IMG/VR virus record: IMGVR_UViG_3300020507_000005
Location: 1 to 43,941 of that record
Source of the DNA: a virus
Direction: 5' to 3' (one strand)
Length of the DNA: 43,941 nt
Below the pieces are notes generated by a model, which searched no databases, was not told the origin of the DNA, and saw only the letters and a list, made by a program, of their open reading frames with translations. Shown piece after piece: positions 19,262 through 25,857 of the stretch. Positions within the stretch are counted from its first letter, which is position 1. The number at the start of each line of letters is the position of its first letter. The translations under genes were made by a program, and so were the position numbers.

Positions 19262-19335
19262 GCCGGTTTAGTATAATGGCATTACAGTAGTTTCGTAATC
19301 TTCTGATAGGGGTTCGATTCCTCTAACCGGCACCA
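19262..19335 (+). tRNA. tRNA-Thr (CGT)
   Basis: Acceptor GCCGGTT/AACCGGC, A, CCA. Anticodon loop TTCGTAA gives CGT, with a mismatch in the anticodon stem. T-loop TTCGATT. 74 nt. Confidence 0.83.
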
Positions 19336-19339
19336 TTAC

Positions 19340-19368
19340 TTGACATTCCGTTTTCGGTGTGTTATTAT
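19340..19368 (+). promoter_or_regulatory. sigma70-type promoter
   Basis: TTGACA (19340-19345), 17 bases, TATTAT (19363-19368), with the TTCCGTTT spacer start shared with 4593 and 21307. It begins 4 bases after tRNA-Thr and drives the HAD phosphatase gene. Confidence 0.88.
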
Positions 19369-19397
19369 TAGACATAATGAGAAAGGAAACGGAACTA

Positions 19398-19874
19398 ATG
19401 AAAAAGCTTTGGGTATTTGATATCGATAACACTCTGGCAAATGTGCATCACCGTTGGGATCATCTACGGAACGGTAACAAGAATTGGGATGAGTTCTTTG
19501 CTGCACAAGATAAGGATACACCTTATCAGGCAGTTCTAGATGTTCTCCATGCTCTTGCATTTGACCGTGGTAAGATGCTAGGTGATAAGATTATCGTTGT
19601 GACTGGTCGTGATGAGCGTTTTCGTGAAGTCTCTTTAGAATGGCTTCGTCGTCATATCGATTATCCGTTTGAGAATGAAGACCTATATATGCGTCCCGGT
19701 GGTAACCGTGAAGACGATGACAAGTTGAAGGTTCACATTATCAAGGATTGGCTTGCTGCTAATCCTGAATATAAAGTCGGTGCTATCTTTGAAGATCGTC
19801 ACCGTATCATCGATGCTTTTCGTGCCGAAGGTTGGTATACCTTTGAGTGCAATCAGGAGCGTCTAGAGTATTGA
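19398..19874 (+). CDS. HAD-family phosphatase, T4 Pnkp 3'-phosphatase-like
   Basis: A 158-residue HAD hydrolase: DxDNT (D8, D10; FDIDNTLANVHHRW), motif II T69 (VVTGRDERFREV), a Lys in DDKLK (109-111), and the acidic motif GAIFEDRHRIIDAFR (E132, D133). The pattern RW…TGR…RPGG…DD.LK…FEDR is that of the phosphatase half of T4 polynucleotide kinase, which removes 3' or 2',3'-cyclic phosphates during tRNA repair. There is no kinase domain. I chose ATG 19398; an ATG at 19377 is possible. It stands among the tRNA genes with its own promoter, which fits RNA repair, but nucleotide dephosphorylation is also possible. Confidence 0.8.
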   Translation: MKKLWVFDIDNTLANVHHRWDHLRNGNKNWDEFFAAQDKDTPYQAVLDVLHALAFDRGKMLGDKIIVVTGRDERFREVSLEWLRRHIDYPFENEDLYMRPGGNREDDDKLKVHIIKDWLAANPEYKVGAIFEDRHRIIDAFRAEGWYTFECNQERLEY

Positions 19875-19880
19875 GTTTAT

Positions 19881-19954
19881 TGTTCCGTAGCTCAAAGGTA
19901 GAGCAATGTGCTGATAACACATAGACACTGGATCGTTACCAGTCGGAACAACCA
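19881..19954 (+). tRNA. tRNA-Ile (GAT)
   Basis: Acceptor TGTTCCG/CGGAACA, A, CCA. Anticodon loop CTGATAA in ATGTG/CACAT gives GAT. T-loop ATCGTTA (A54, T58). 74 nt. Confidence 0.93.
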
Positions 19955-19955
19955 T

Positions 19956-20041
19956 GGGGGACTATTTGGCTAAGGACGCCAAGGGGTCTGTAAAACCCAA
20001 GCCTATGTGCTGGCCCGGATCGTTACCGGGGTCCCCTACCA
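19956..20041 (+). tRNA. tRNA-Tyr (GTA)
   Basis: Acceptor GGGGGAC/GTCCCCT, A, CCA; class II. Anticodon loop CTGTAAA in GGGGT/ACCCA gives GTA. T-loop ATCGTTA (A54, T58). 86 nt, one base from tRNA-Ile. Confidence 0.92.
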
Positions 20042-20049
20042 CTTCTTAT

Positions 20050-20125
20050 TCGGGGTTAGTTCAATTGGCAGAACGGCAGACTTTGAATCTGCATGTTGGT
20101 GGTTCGAGACCATCACCCCGATCCA
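20050..20125 (+). tRNA. tRNA-Gln (TTG)
   Basis: Acceptor TCGGGGT/ACCCCGA, T, CCA. Anticodon loop CTTTGAA in GCAGA/TCTGC gives TTG. T-loop TTCGAGA. 76 nt. Confidence 0.93.
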
Positions 20126-20132
20126 TTCTTGT

Positions 20133-20207
20133 TCAGGATTAGTTTAACTGGTAAAACTCCGGACTCTGACTCCGGCATTCGAGGTTCGAATCCTTGATCC
20201 TGAACCA
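20133..20207 (+). tRNA. tRNA-Gln (CTG)
   Basis: Acceptor TCAGGAT/ATCCTGA, A, CCA. Anticodon loop CTCTGAC in CCGGA/TCCGG gives CTG. T-loop TTCGAAT. 75 nt. Confidence 0.94.
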
Positions 20208-20225
20208 ATCATTGAAAGGTATATT

Positions 20226-20489
20226 ATGACTGTTTTGTTTCCAGAAGATATCGGTATCACTTGCCCCAAAGAATTGGAATATATGTATGCTGATAATGCA
20301 GCATCCCCTGGTGATGGTGATCCCGTTGTTACAGCATATCCTCAATATCCTATGAGTGCATGGGAACTCTGGAATTATCAGAAGGGTAAAGTCGCACAAC
20401 ATTGTAATGATTTGCAGACCAAGTATCCGTCCTACTTTAACTCTCATGCGAAATTTGCTCTACAAAATTTTATACGAGGTTTGAAATGA
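20226..20489 (+). CDS. hypothetical protein (87 aa)
   Basis: A soluble protein with a Pro/Asp-rich middle (DNAASPGDGDPVVTAYPQYP) and a helical, basic C-terminal half containing Trp and Tyr. GAAAGG precedes the ATG. It overlaps the RlpA-like gene by 4 bases. Function is unknown. Confidence 0.6.
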   Translation: MTVLFPEDIGITCPKELEYMYADNAASPGDGDPVVTAYPQYPMSAWELWNYQKGKVAQHCNDLQTKYPSYFNSHAKFALQNFIRGLK

Positions 20490-20971
20490 ACAAAGCATTT
20501 TCTACTCTAGCCATATTCATCACCCTCACAACTTCGGCCGCCGCCGATCCGTTATCCGATTTTTTCGGTGGTATCTTTGGCGGTCAATCACAAACACAAC
20601 AACAGACAGTCAAAGGAAGAAATAGACATGGCCGAAGCGTTCAAAGCAATGGTAATGACACTTGGAATGTTGGTTGGGGCTCTCATGATACTGGAGGGAG
20701 CCGCATGGTTGCTTCATTCTACGGTCACGGAGAGAGACTTTCAAAACACACCGCTTCGGGGGCAGTTTTCAACCCTCACGCCTTCACCGCAGCCCATCGA
20801 ACACTGCCGTTTGGTACGCACCTGCGTGTTTGCCATCAGGGTTGTGTAAATGTCGTGGTCAATGACCGAGGTCCTTTCGTTCGTGGTCGGTCTCTTGATC
20901 TTTCCTATGGTGCTGCTAGGGCTATCGGCATGGGTAGCACATCAGCAATCACAGTCCAGAGACTAAATTAA
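20486..20971 (+). CDS. RlpA-like exported peptidoglycan enzyme
   Basis: A signal peptide (residues 1-20) is followed by a Gln/Gly-rich linker and, from about residue 73, a double-psi beta-barrel domain: ASFYGHGERLSKHTASG … AHRTLPFGTHLRV … NDRGPFVRGRSLDLS … ARAIGM. These are the signature blocks of RlpA, a lytic transglycosylase acting on peptidoglycan in the periplasm. A single Cys pair (CHQGC) sits inside the domain. It could aid lysis or remodel the wall. Host RlpA also binds septal glycan via SPOR, which is absent here. It is coupled to the gene upstream. Confidence 0.85.
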   Translation: MNKAFSTLAIFITLTTSAAADPLSDFFGGIFGGQSQTQQQTVKGRNRHGRSVQSNGNDTWNVGWGSHDTGGSRMVASFYGHGERLSKHTASGAVFNPHAFTAAHRTLPFGTHLRVCHQGCVNVVVNDRGPFVRGRSLDLSYGAARAIGMGSTSAITVQRLN

Positions 20972-20975
20972 TTTC

Positions 20976-21004
20976 TTGACAAAACGCTCCGAGGACTATA
21001 TATT
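20976..21004 (+). promoter_or_regulatory. sigma70-type promoter
   Basis: TTGACA (20976-20981), 17 bases, TATATT (20999-21004), 5 bases after the RlpA-like gene. The expected start, near 21011, coincides with a hairpin. Confidence 0.86.
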
Positions 21005-21010
21005 ATTGTA

Positions 21011-21056
21011 TTGTGCGCTGCACAATAGAAATTGCTTCGCCTAATGGGAAGCGCAA
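21011..21056 (+). promoter_or_regulatory. 5'-UTR double hairpin
   Basis: TTGTGC/GCACAA (21011-21025, 3-nt loop) begins at the predicted transcript start and is followed by TTGCTTC/GAAGC-G-CAA (21032-21056, one bulged G). The start codon at 21072 follows with AAGGAAAAG. It is a candidate mRNA stabiliser or regulator. Confidence 0.6.
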
Positions 21057-21071
21057 CATAAAGGAAAAGAA

Positions 21072-21299
21072 ATGAATAAGGTTATTTCTCTACTAACAAT
21101 CCTCACACTAGCAACACCAGCATTTGCTGCCGACTATAAGATTGACACATATGAAAAGTATGGTTATGCCGCTGGTGCTTCTGCTATCCCTAGCACAGAG
21201 TTGAAGGGTGGACTTCGTGGCTCTCATGTAGCCGCTAATCATCACCAGGAAAACTCTTACTACCCTGGCTACGCAGCCACACATCCTACGGTAAAGTAA
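21072..21299 (+). CDS. exported small protein with signal peptide (75 aa)
   Basis: The signal peptide MNKVISLLTILTLATPAFAA ends AFA. The mature region is about 55 residues, Tyr/His/Gly-rich, without cysteines. It has its own strong promoter and 5' hairpins, so high early expression is likely. Function is unknown; similar small exported proteins occur elsewhere in this window. Confidence 0.65.
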   Translation: MNKVISLLTILTLATPAFAADYKIDTYEKYGYAAGASAIPSTELKGGLRGSHVAANHHQENSYYPGYAATHPTVK

Positions 21300-21306
21300 A
21301 AAACAC

Positions 21307-21335
21307 TTGACATTCCGTTTCTCCTATGCTAATAT
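21307..21335 (+). promoter_or_regulatory. sigma70-type promoter
   Basis: TTGACA (21307-21312), 17 bases, TAATAT (21330-21335). The spacer begins TTCCGTTT and the leader ends …AAAGGAGAAACGGA before ATG 21363. Confidence 0.88.
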
Positions 21336-21362
21336 TATGCATAATGTGAAAGGAGAAACGGA

Positions 21363-21650
21363 ATGGTTACCAAGACTGTTTACCGAGAAGTCGCCGTTGA
21401 TGTTGATATCGACCTTGACGATTATGACACGGATGAGTTGATTGCTGAAATCGAAGATCGTGATGGTGGTAATAAATGGCTAGTGGTTGATAAACTCGAT
21501 ACTGATTTTGTCGCCCCTGATGTTGAAGATAAGATCCGTGATCTTAAAGAAGACTTTCTAAACTGGTATCAGTTCGGTATGAAGAATGAAAACTTTGAAA
21601 AGGCTCTTAAGGAGTTTTTCAAGGACACTATCGATGAGTTTATTATCTGA
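21363..21650 (+). CDS. highly acidic protein (95 aa)
   Basis: A strongly acidic protein (DVDIDLDDYDTDELIAEIEDRD) with a helical, aromatic C-terminal half. The charge pattern is like DNA-mimic or inhibitor proteins of phages, but no family is recognised. It has its own promoter, so it is probably early. AAAGGAGAAACGG precedes the ATG. Confidence 0.65.
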   Translation: MVTKTVYREVAVDVDIDLDDYDTDELIAEIEDRDGGNKWLVVDKLDTDFVAPDVEDKIRDLKEDFLNWYQFGMKNENFEKALKEFFKDTIDEFII

Positions 21651-21661
21651 GGAGATATACA

Positions 21662-21868
21662 ATGGCTACGAAGACTTCAACAAAGATCAGCGATAAGATG
21701 GAGAAGGTCTCCGACAACTTTACTATATATCGTTACGACAACGGATACATGATTGAAATCTGTGGTCGCAATAAGGATGAGGATTGGGTGACTGCTAAGG
21801 TGGTTTGCACCAATGTTGACGAATTGATCGAACTTGTTAAAGAGTCTTTAACACTTCCCATCGACTAA
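21662..21868 (+). CDS. hypothetical protein (68 aa)
   Basis: GGAGATATACA precedes the ATG, 11 bases after the upstream stop. It is a small mixed alpha/beta protein (FTIYRYDNGYMIEICGRN … VTAKVVCTNVDELIELVK), probably expressed from the 21307 promoter. Function is unknown. Confidence 0.6.
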   Translation: MATKTSTKISDKMEKVSDNFTIYRYDNGYMIEICGRNKDEDWVTAKVVCTNVDELIELVKESLTLPID

Positions 21869-21880
21869 AGGAACACAATC

Positions 21881-22189
21881 ATGAGAAATAAGATTATCGC
21901 ATTGGTCGCCGCCATCGGTATTACCTTTGCTGCTATTGCACCTGCTAATGCATGGTATCGTGGCGGTTGGGGTGGCTATGGTGGTGGCTGGGGCTACGGC
22001 GGAGGCTGGGGTTATGGCGGCGGTGCTGCTATTGCTGGTCTAGCTGTAGGCGCTCTTGCTGGCGCTGCTATTGCAGGTGCCGCTAATCCGTATTATGGTG
22101 GTTACTACGGGGGTTATTATCCTCAGTATTACGGTGGTTATTATGCACCAGGCTATTACTATGCTCCTGGTTACTACGGCGGGTGGTAA
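21881..22189 (+). CDS. exported Gly/Tyr-rich protein (102 aa)
   Basis: After a signal peptide (to about residue 24, ANA) comes a Gly/Tyr/Trp-rich repeat region (GGWGYGGGWGYGG), a hydrophobic Ala/Gly-rich stretch (about 49-67) that could be a glycine-zipper membrane segment, and a second GGYY/APGYY repeat region. Glycine-zipper plus Gly/Tyr repeats occur in envelope or surface proteins of bacteria. The role in the phage is unknown; membrane insertion in the envelope is plausible. Confidence 0.65.
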   Translation: MRNKIIALVAAIGITFAAIAPANAWYRGGWGGYGGGWGYGGGWGYGGGAAIAGLAVGALAGAAIAGAANPYYGGYYGGYYPQYYGGYYAPGYYYAPGYYGGW

Positions 22190-22214
22190 GTTATAATTAA
22201 CAGCGAGGAAGAGA

Positions 22215-22505
22215 ATGTGCTACTACACTGTAACTTTAGATCATGTTGCAAGTGAAGGCCATAAACGGGCCATTATGATATTGGATGCCAAAGATAAAAC
22301 CGAGGCAACTGCCAAGTTTCTAAACACCTTCGGACCACAATACTACAACGATCTTAATTTGGTCGAAGGCATTCATGTTCCCGAGGGGTTTGATCGCCTC
22401 TTGACAGAACATGCCAAGAAGTATATACTGAAAGCTAAAACTAAGGCAGACGATGCTCCGCCTCTAATGTCTTACCAGAATATGATACATCTTAAATATG
22501 GGTGA
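22215..22505 (+). CDS. hypothetical protein (96 aa)
   Basis: GAGGAAGAGA precedes the ATG. It is a basic, soluble protein with a ferredoxin-like alternation of strands and helices (CYYTVTLDHVASEGHKRAIM) and no known domain. It ends 3 bases before the carbamoyltransferase gene, so they are co-expressed. Confidence 0.6.
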   Translation: MCYYTVTLDHVASEGHKRAIMILDAKDKTEATAKFLNTFGPQYYNDLNLVEGIHVPEGFDRLLTEHAKKYILKAKTKADDAPPLMSYQNMIHLKYG

Positions 22506-22508
22506 TGA

Positions 22509-24056
22509 ATGAAGTTTTTAGGGATTAGAAATCATCATGATACAAACATTACATACACAGATGGCACGAAAGTAAAATACCTAAAGCTAGAAAGAAACTT
22601 ACAAGAAAAACACTACTGCTATTACAACTACGAAGAAATTGTAGCGGAAGAGTTTGATATTATCTTTAGAAAGAGCAAGGAACTTTTGGGCGTAGATTTT
22701 CGCTCATTAGACGCCATTGCTCTTTCTCTCGTTTATCCAGACAATGTGTTTAAGTTTCAGCCGTTTGTTCATGTCAATGAATTGTATCAGAAGTTAGATA
22801 AGAAGAAATATCCTTTCTGGGATCAGTTCTCTTGTCCTGTCTATAATCTAGATCACCACTATGCCCATGCACTAAGCTGTTGGCCTCTTATTGAGGATGC
22901 CAATAGCATTGTGATTGATGGCATGGGTTCTCATAAGCGTTTCTTTTCTGCATTTAAGAATAACGACCTTGTTGATTATGTCGATATTACCGAGTGCGAT
23001 AGTTTCTCATTGTTGATGAATGTTATTGGTGAGCAAATGGGCATGAAGGGTATCATCATCGATCATGCCGGCAAACTCATGGCTCTTAAGGCGTATCATA
23101 AACTTGATGATGTGTTTATCAAGCGAGTGTTTGATTATGCCAAGTATATGAAATACAGAAACATGCATTCGTTTCTTGAACTTGTAGAAGCCTTGCAAGA
23201 GAAGAATGGACAGAATGTCAAAGACAAGCAGGCACTAATCGATAAGACATATCTTGTTCATGAGTTTATGAATAGAAAGTTGCCGGACTATATCGGTCAG
23301 TTTGTTGATGATAATGAGGTCTTTACATATTCAGGCGGTACGGCACAAAACACGGTTGTCAATACTGTGCTTAAGAGCCGTTATAAGAACATGATCATTC
23401 CACCACATTGTCCTGATGATGGCATTAGTTTGGGTTGTGTAGAGTTTCTTAGAAGAAAATATAAGCAACCTTCTTTTGAGAAGAAAAACTTTCCATTCTG
23501 GCAATCTGACGAAGATGGCGGAGTGCCCAATGATGTGACTATTGATCGGGCTGCCGAATTACTTGCACAAGGTAAGATTGTTGGTTGGTATCAAGGTAAT
23601 GGTGAGATTGGTCCAAGAGCATTGGGCAATCGTTCTATTCTCATGGACCCAACAATCAAGCGTGGCAAAGATGTTATCAATAACAAGGTGAAACATCGTG
23701 AGCCGTATCGTCCATTCGGTGCATCTATCTTGCTTGGTGATGTTAGTAGAGTATTTCAGTGGCACGATGAAAGTCCTTACATGCTATATAATGCCAAGTG
23801 CAGAGAACCAAAACGATATTCATCTATTGTTCATGTTGATGGATCATGCCGCATACAAACGGTAAATCAAGAGCATGAACATTTCTACCGTCTGATTGAT
23901 TCCTTTAAGCGCAAGACAGGCATTCCTACCGTTCTCAATACCTCATTAAACATTGACGGTAAGCCAATTGCTGCATATAAACAAGATGCTAAAACATTGT
24001 TTGAAAAGACAGAAATGGATGCGGTAATCATTGGTAACGATATCTTGACAAAGTGA
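22509..24056 (+). CDS. carbamoyltransferase (NodU/TobZ family)
   Basis: A 515-residue carbamoyltransferase. The N-terminal Kae1-like domain has the metal-binding HHYAH (116-120) and IDGMG (136-140). The C-terminal YrdC-like domain carries GNGEIGPRALGNRSILMDP (around 364-382) and YRPFGASIL. Enzymes of this family transfer a carbamoyl group from carbamoyl phosphate, using ATP, to hydroxyl groups of Nod factors or antibiotics. Phage members occur in T4-like cyanophages and rhizobial phages, where base or glycan modification has been suggested. All recognised motifs are present. The gene follows 22215 at 3 bases. The substrate here is unknown. Confidence 0.92.
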   Translation: MKFLGIRNHHDTNITYTDGTKVKYLKLERNLQEKHYCYYNYEEIVAEEFDIIFRKSKELLGVDFRSLDAIALSLVYPDNVFKFQPFVHVNELYQKLDKKKYPFWDQFSCPVYNLDHHYAHALSCWPLIEDANSIVIDGMGSHKRFFSAFKNNDLVDYVDITECDSFSLLMNVIGEQMGMKGIIIDHAGKLMALKAYHKLDDVFIKRVFDYAKYMKYRNMHSFLELVEALQEKNGQNVKDKQALIDKTYLVHEFMNRKLPDYIGQFVDDNEVFTYSGGTAQNTVVNTVLKSRYKNMIIPPHCPDDGISLGCVEFLRRKYKQPSFEKKNFPFWQSDEDGGVPNDVTIDRAAELLAQGKIVGWYQGNGEIGPRALGNRSILMDPTIKRGKDVINNKVKHREPYRPFGASILLGDVSRVFQWHDESPYMLYNAKCREPKRYSSIVHVDGSCRIQTVNQEHEHFYRLIDSFKRKTGIPTVLNTSLNIDGKPIAAYKQDAKTLFEKTEMDAVIIGNDILTK

Positions 24057-24073
24057 AATCTTTCATATATAAT
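24045..24073 (+). promoter_or_regulatory. sigma70-type promoter
   Basis: TTGACA (24045-24050), 17 bases, TATAAT (24068-24073). The -35 box lies in the last codons of the carbamoyltransferase. It drives the exported-protein gene at 24098. Confidence 0.9.
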
Positions 24074-24097
24074 ACATTATGAAAGTGAGGAAAGGTT

Positions 24098-24436
24098 ATG
24101 AAGAAGATACTTCTGGCTACCGTTCTGTTTATTGCTCCTGTGACTTCCGCTAATGCTTGGTGGGATGGATATGGCGGATTTACATGCGGCTACATGGACC
24201 CGCTAACATCGTTTCTAGATGGCATCTTTGGTCCTCCGTGTCCGCCGCCGATGCCAGTAAGAGTTGCGCCAGCACCGGTGCCTGTTGCTCGACCAGTGCC
24301 AGTTCCCGCACCCGTTCCGGTTGCTGCACCCATGCCAATGGCTGCACCGATGCCAGTTCCTGTGCCGGTACCCGGTCTGTTTATCGACCCATACCTTGTT
24401 AATGTTTGTGCTAGAAACCCAGGCGGATGCCTCTAA
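24098..24436 (+). CDS. exported Pro/Val/Ala repeat protein (112 aa)
   Basis: The signal peptide MKKILLATVLFIAPVTSANA ends ANA. The mature protein has a Trp/Gly-rich first part, then a Pro-rich repeat of Val/Ala-Pro dipeptides (about residues 52-92), and a Cys-containing tail. Four cysteines could form disulfides. The Pro-rich rod would suit a periplasm-spanning or surface protein. GAGGAAAGG precedes the ATG. No function is recognised. Confidence 0.65.
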   Translation: MKKILLATVLFIAPVTSANAWWDGYGGFTCGYMDPLTSFLDGIFGPPCPPPMPVRVAPAPVPVARPVPVPAPVPVAAPMPMAAPMPVPVPVPGLFIDPYLVNVCARNPGGCL

Positions 24437-24447
24437 AGGAGATTAAA

Positions 24448-24819
24448 ATGCGTCATGTTATTATTGCTGTTGTTGGTGTCTTTCTTGGTTCAGCTTTCTT
24501 TCAGTATGTGAACCATGCTCAAGGTGCAGAAGCGTCTAAGAAGGAAGAACTCCCTTGTGCCAATAACAAGGATATCGAAAAGATTATGAATGACAAAGGT
24601 TACTCTTTGTTGCTAAATATGACACGCAAAGAAGACAATAAGGATGGTATCATCGAAACAGTATGGATCGGTGGCACTAACATTGTTATTACTGCGACCA
24701 CACCTAAGGGTGAAGCTAGTTGCTTGATTGCCAATATGGGCAATGTTATTGTTAACCCAAATACGATTGAAGAAGTTTGGGAGAACTATAAGAAGCAGAC
24801 TAAGCAAAAAGACATTTAA
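24448..24819 (+). CDS. exported protein with signal peptide (123 aa)
   Basis: I chose ATG 24448, with GGAG upstream, because this start gives a clean signal peptide of about 26 residues (MRHVIIAVVGVFLGSAFFQ…AQGAEA). The mature part is charged, with two cysteines (PCANNKD, ASCLIA) and a beta-rich centre. It overlaps nothing and probably shares the promoter at 24045. Function is unknown. Confidence 0.65.
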   Translation: MRHVIIAVVGVFLGSAFFQYVNHAQGAEASKKEELPCANNKDIEKIMNDKGYSLLLNMTRKEDNKDGIIETVWIGGTNIVITATTPKGEASCLIANMGNVIVNPNTIEEVWENYKKQTKQKDI

Positions 24820-24834
24820 TAGAGGAAGAGATAA

Positions 24835-25182
24835 ATGGCTTGGGGATATCATTTGAGCCTTGACTGCTATGCAGGTGACAAGGAACTCGTTAAGAGCGGG
24901 ACAAACATTGAAGCGTTTGCCAAAGTATTGGTAAAGCGTATTCAGATGAAGGCTTACGGTGAACCGCAAGTCATTCATTTCGGTGAAGATGACAAGCAGG
25001 GTTATACACTCGTGCAGTTAATTGAAACCTCAAATATCTGTGGTCATTTTTGTGATGACACAGGCAATTTCTATATCGATGTATTCTCATGTAAGCCTTA
25101 CGAGAATGCTGTAGTAGTAGAAACAGTAAAACAGTTTTTTCATCCAGAACGAATAGTAGAGCATTACATAGAAAGAGAATAG
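24835..25182 (+). CDS. speD: SpeD-like S-adenosylmethionine decarboxylase family protein
   Basis: A 115-residue protein with the compact SpeD/SpeH pattern: YHLSLDCYAGDKELV (5-19), then GYTLVQLIETSNICGHF (56-72), FYIDVFSC (79-86). The ETS region corresponds to the autocatalytic Glu-Ser that generates the pyruvoyl group in AdoMetDC; S66, H71 and C86 are candidate catalytic residues. Such proteins are common in T4-like cyanophages. AdoMetDC makes decarboxylated SAM for spermidine, which could serve DNA packaging. The classic ESH motif is altered, so activity should be tested. The gene lies in the same metabolic block as the carbamoyltransferase. Confidence 0.72.
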   Translation: MAWGYHLSLDCYAGDKELVKSGTNIEAFAKVLVKRIQMKAYGEPQVIHFGEDDKQGYTLVQLIETSNICGHFCDDTGNFYIDVFSCKPYENAVVVETVKQFFHPERIVEHYIERE

Positions 25183-25184
25183 TT

Positions 25185-25658
25185 ATGAGACGGAGGCTAG
25201 ATTTAAATGAGGTCAAAGACTACATTGAAAACTCCTCAGAATCAACCCGAATCTATATCGGTGCTGACTCAGAACGCCATAGAAGGGGCGGTGTTTGGTT
25301 CGCTGATTATGCTACAGTGGTGGTCATTCACATTGACGGCAATCGAGGCGCAAAGGTCTTTGGTGAAATCACTACGGAGCGTGATTACGACCAGTCAAAA
25401 GACAAGCCAAGAATGCGATTGATGAATGAGGTGATGAAGGCTGCCGAACTCTATCTAGAACTAGCCGAGTGTATTGGTAACAGGGAATGTGAAGTTCATA
25501 TCGATATTAATCCTGATCATAAGCATGGTTCATCTTGTGTTATCAGTGAAGCAGTTGGCTACATTCGTGGCATGACTGGTGTGACTCCTAGAGTTAAGCC
25601 AGAGGCATGGGCCGCTTCTATCGCTGCGGATAAGTTTCCAGAATTGGCGGCAAACTGA
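25185..25658 (+). CDS. RNase H-like YkuK (DUF458) family protein
   Basis: A 157-residue protein with the RNase H-like fold seen in YkuK proteins: IYIGADSERH (D28, E30), an internal strand VVIHIDG, a Glu in RLMNEVMKAAELYLELAE, and HIDINPDHKHGSS near the end. It starts 3 bases after the speD-like gene. YkuK-type proteins are thought to be nucleases or nucleic-acid binders, but their substrates are not known. The acidic residues are present, so a metal-dependent nuclease is plausible. Confidence 0.72.
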   Translation: MRRRLDLNEVKDYIENSSESTRIYIGADSERHRRGGVWFADYATVVVIHIDGNRGAKVFGEITTERDYDQSKDKPRMRLMNEVMKAAELYLELAECIGNRECEVHIDINPDHKHGSSCVISEAVGYIRGMTGVTPRVKPEAWAASIAADKFPELAAN

Positions 25659-25669
25659 TATAAAGTTTG

Positions 25670-25676
25670 CTAAATA
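25670..25676 (+). promoter_or_regulatory. T4-like late promoter candidate
   Basis: CTAAATA lies 12 bases after the YkuK-like stop. A perfect 10-bp hairpin begins 6 bases downstream, where the transcript should start. It drives the exported peptidase at 25858. Confidence 0.6.
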
Positions 25677-25681
25677 GTATT

Positions 25682-25820
25682 CCACAAGGCAGTCATATTG
25701 CCTTGTGGTTCAACCGCACCGGTGACCACGGATGTAATGGCACTGGTGCATCAACTCTCCTCGTCAGGCATTACTACGCCTAAAACAATCCCTCATTTCA
25801 TTCATCTTTCGTTGTCGAGG
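25682..25820 (+). promoter_or_regulatory. structured 5' leader with three hairpins
   Basis: CCACAAGGCA/TGCCTTGTGG (25682-25708, perfect 10 bp), GCACCGGTG/CACTGGTGC (25716-25749, 9 bp with one G·T) and CCTCG/CGAGG (25759-25820) enclosing AGGC/GCCT. The leader is about 175 nt, much longer than any other in the window, and no ORF in it looks real. It may control the timing or stability of the peptidase message. Confidence 0.6.
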
Positions 25821-25857
25821 TATTGTGCGTGGAGTTTTATAACAGAAAGGTACTACT

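Noticed and set aside
15568-20207. Group I intron or CRISPR array in the tRNA region
   Set aside because: The long helix at 16636-16790 does not split a tRNA, and there are no regular direct repeats with spacers; the repeated sequences are tRNA arms.
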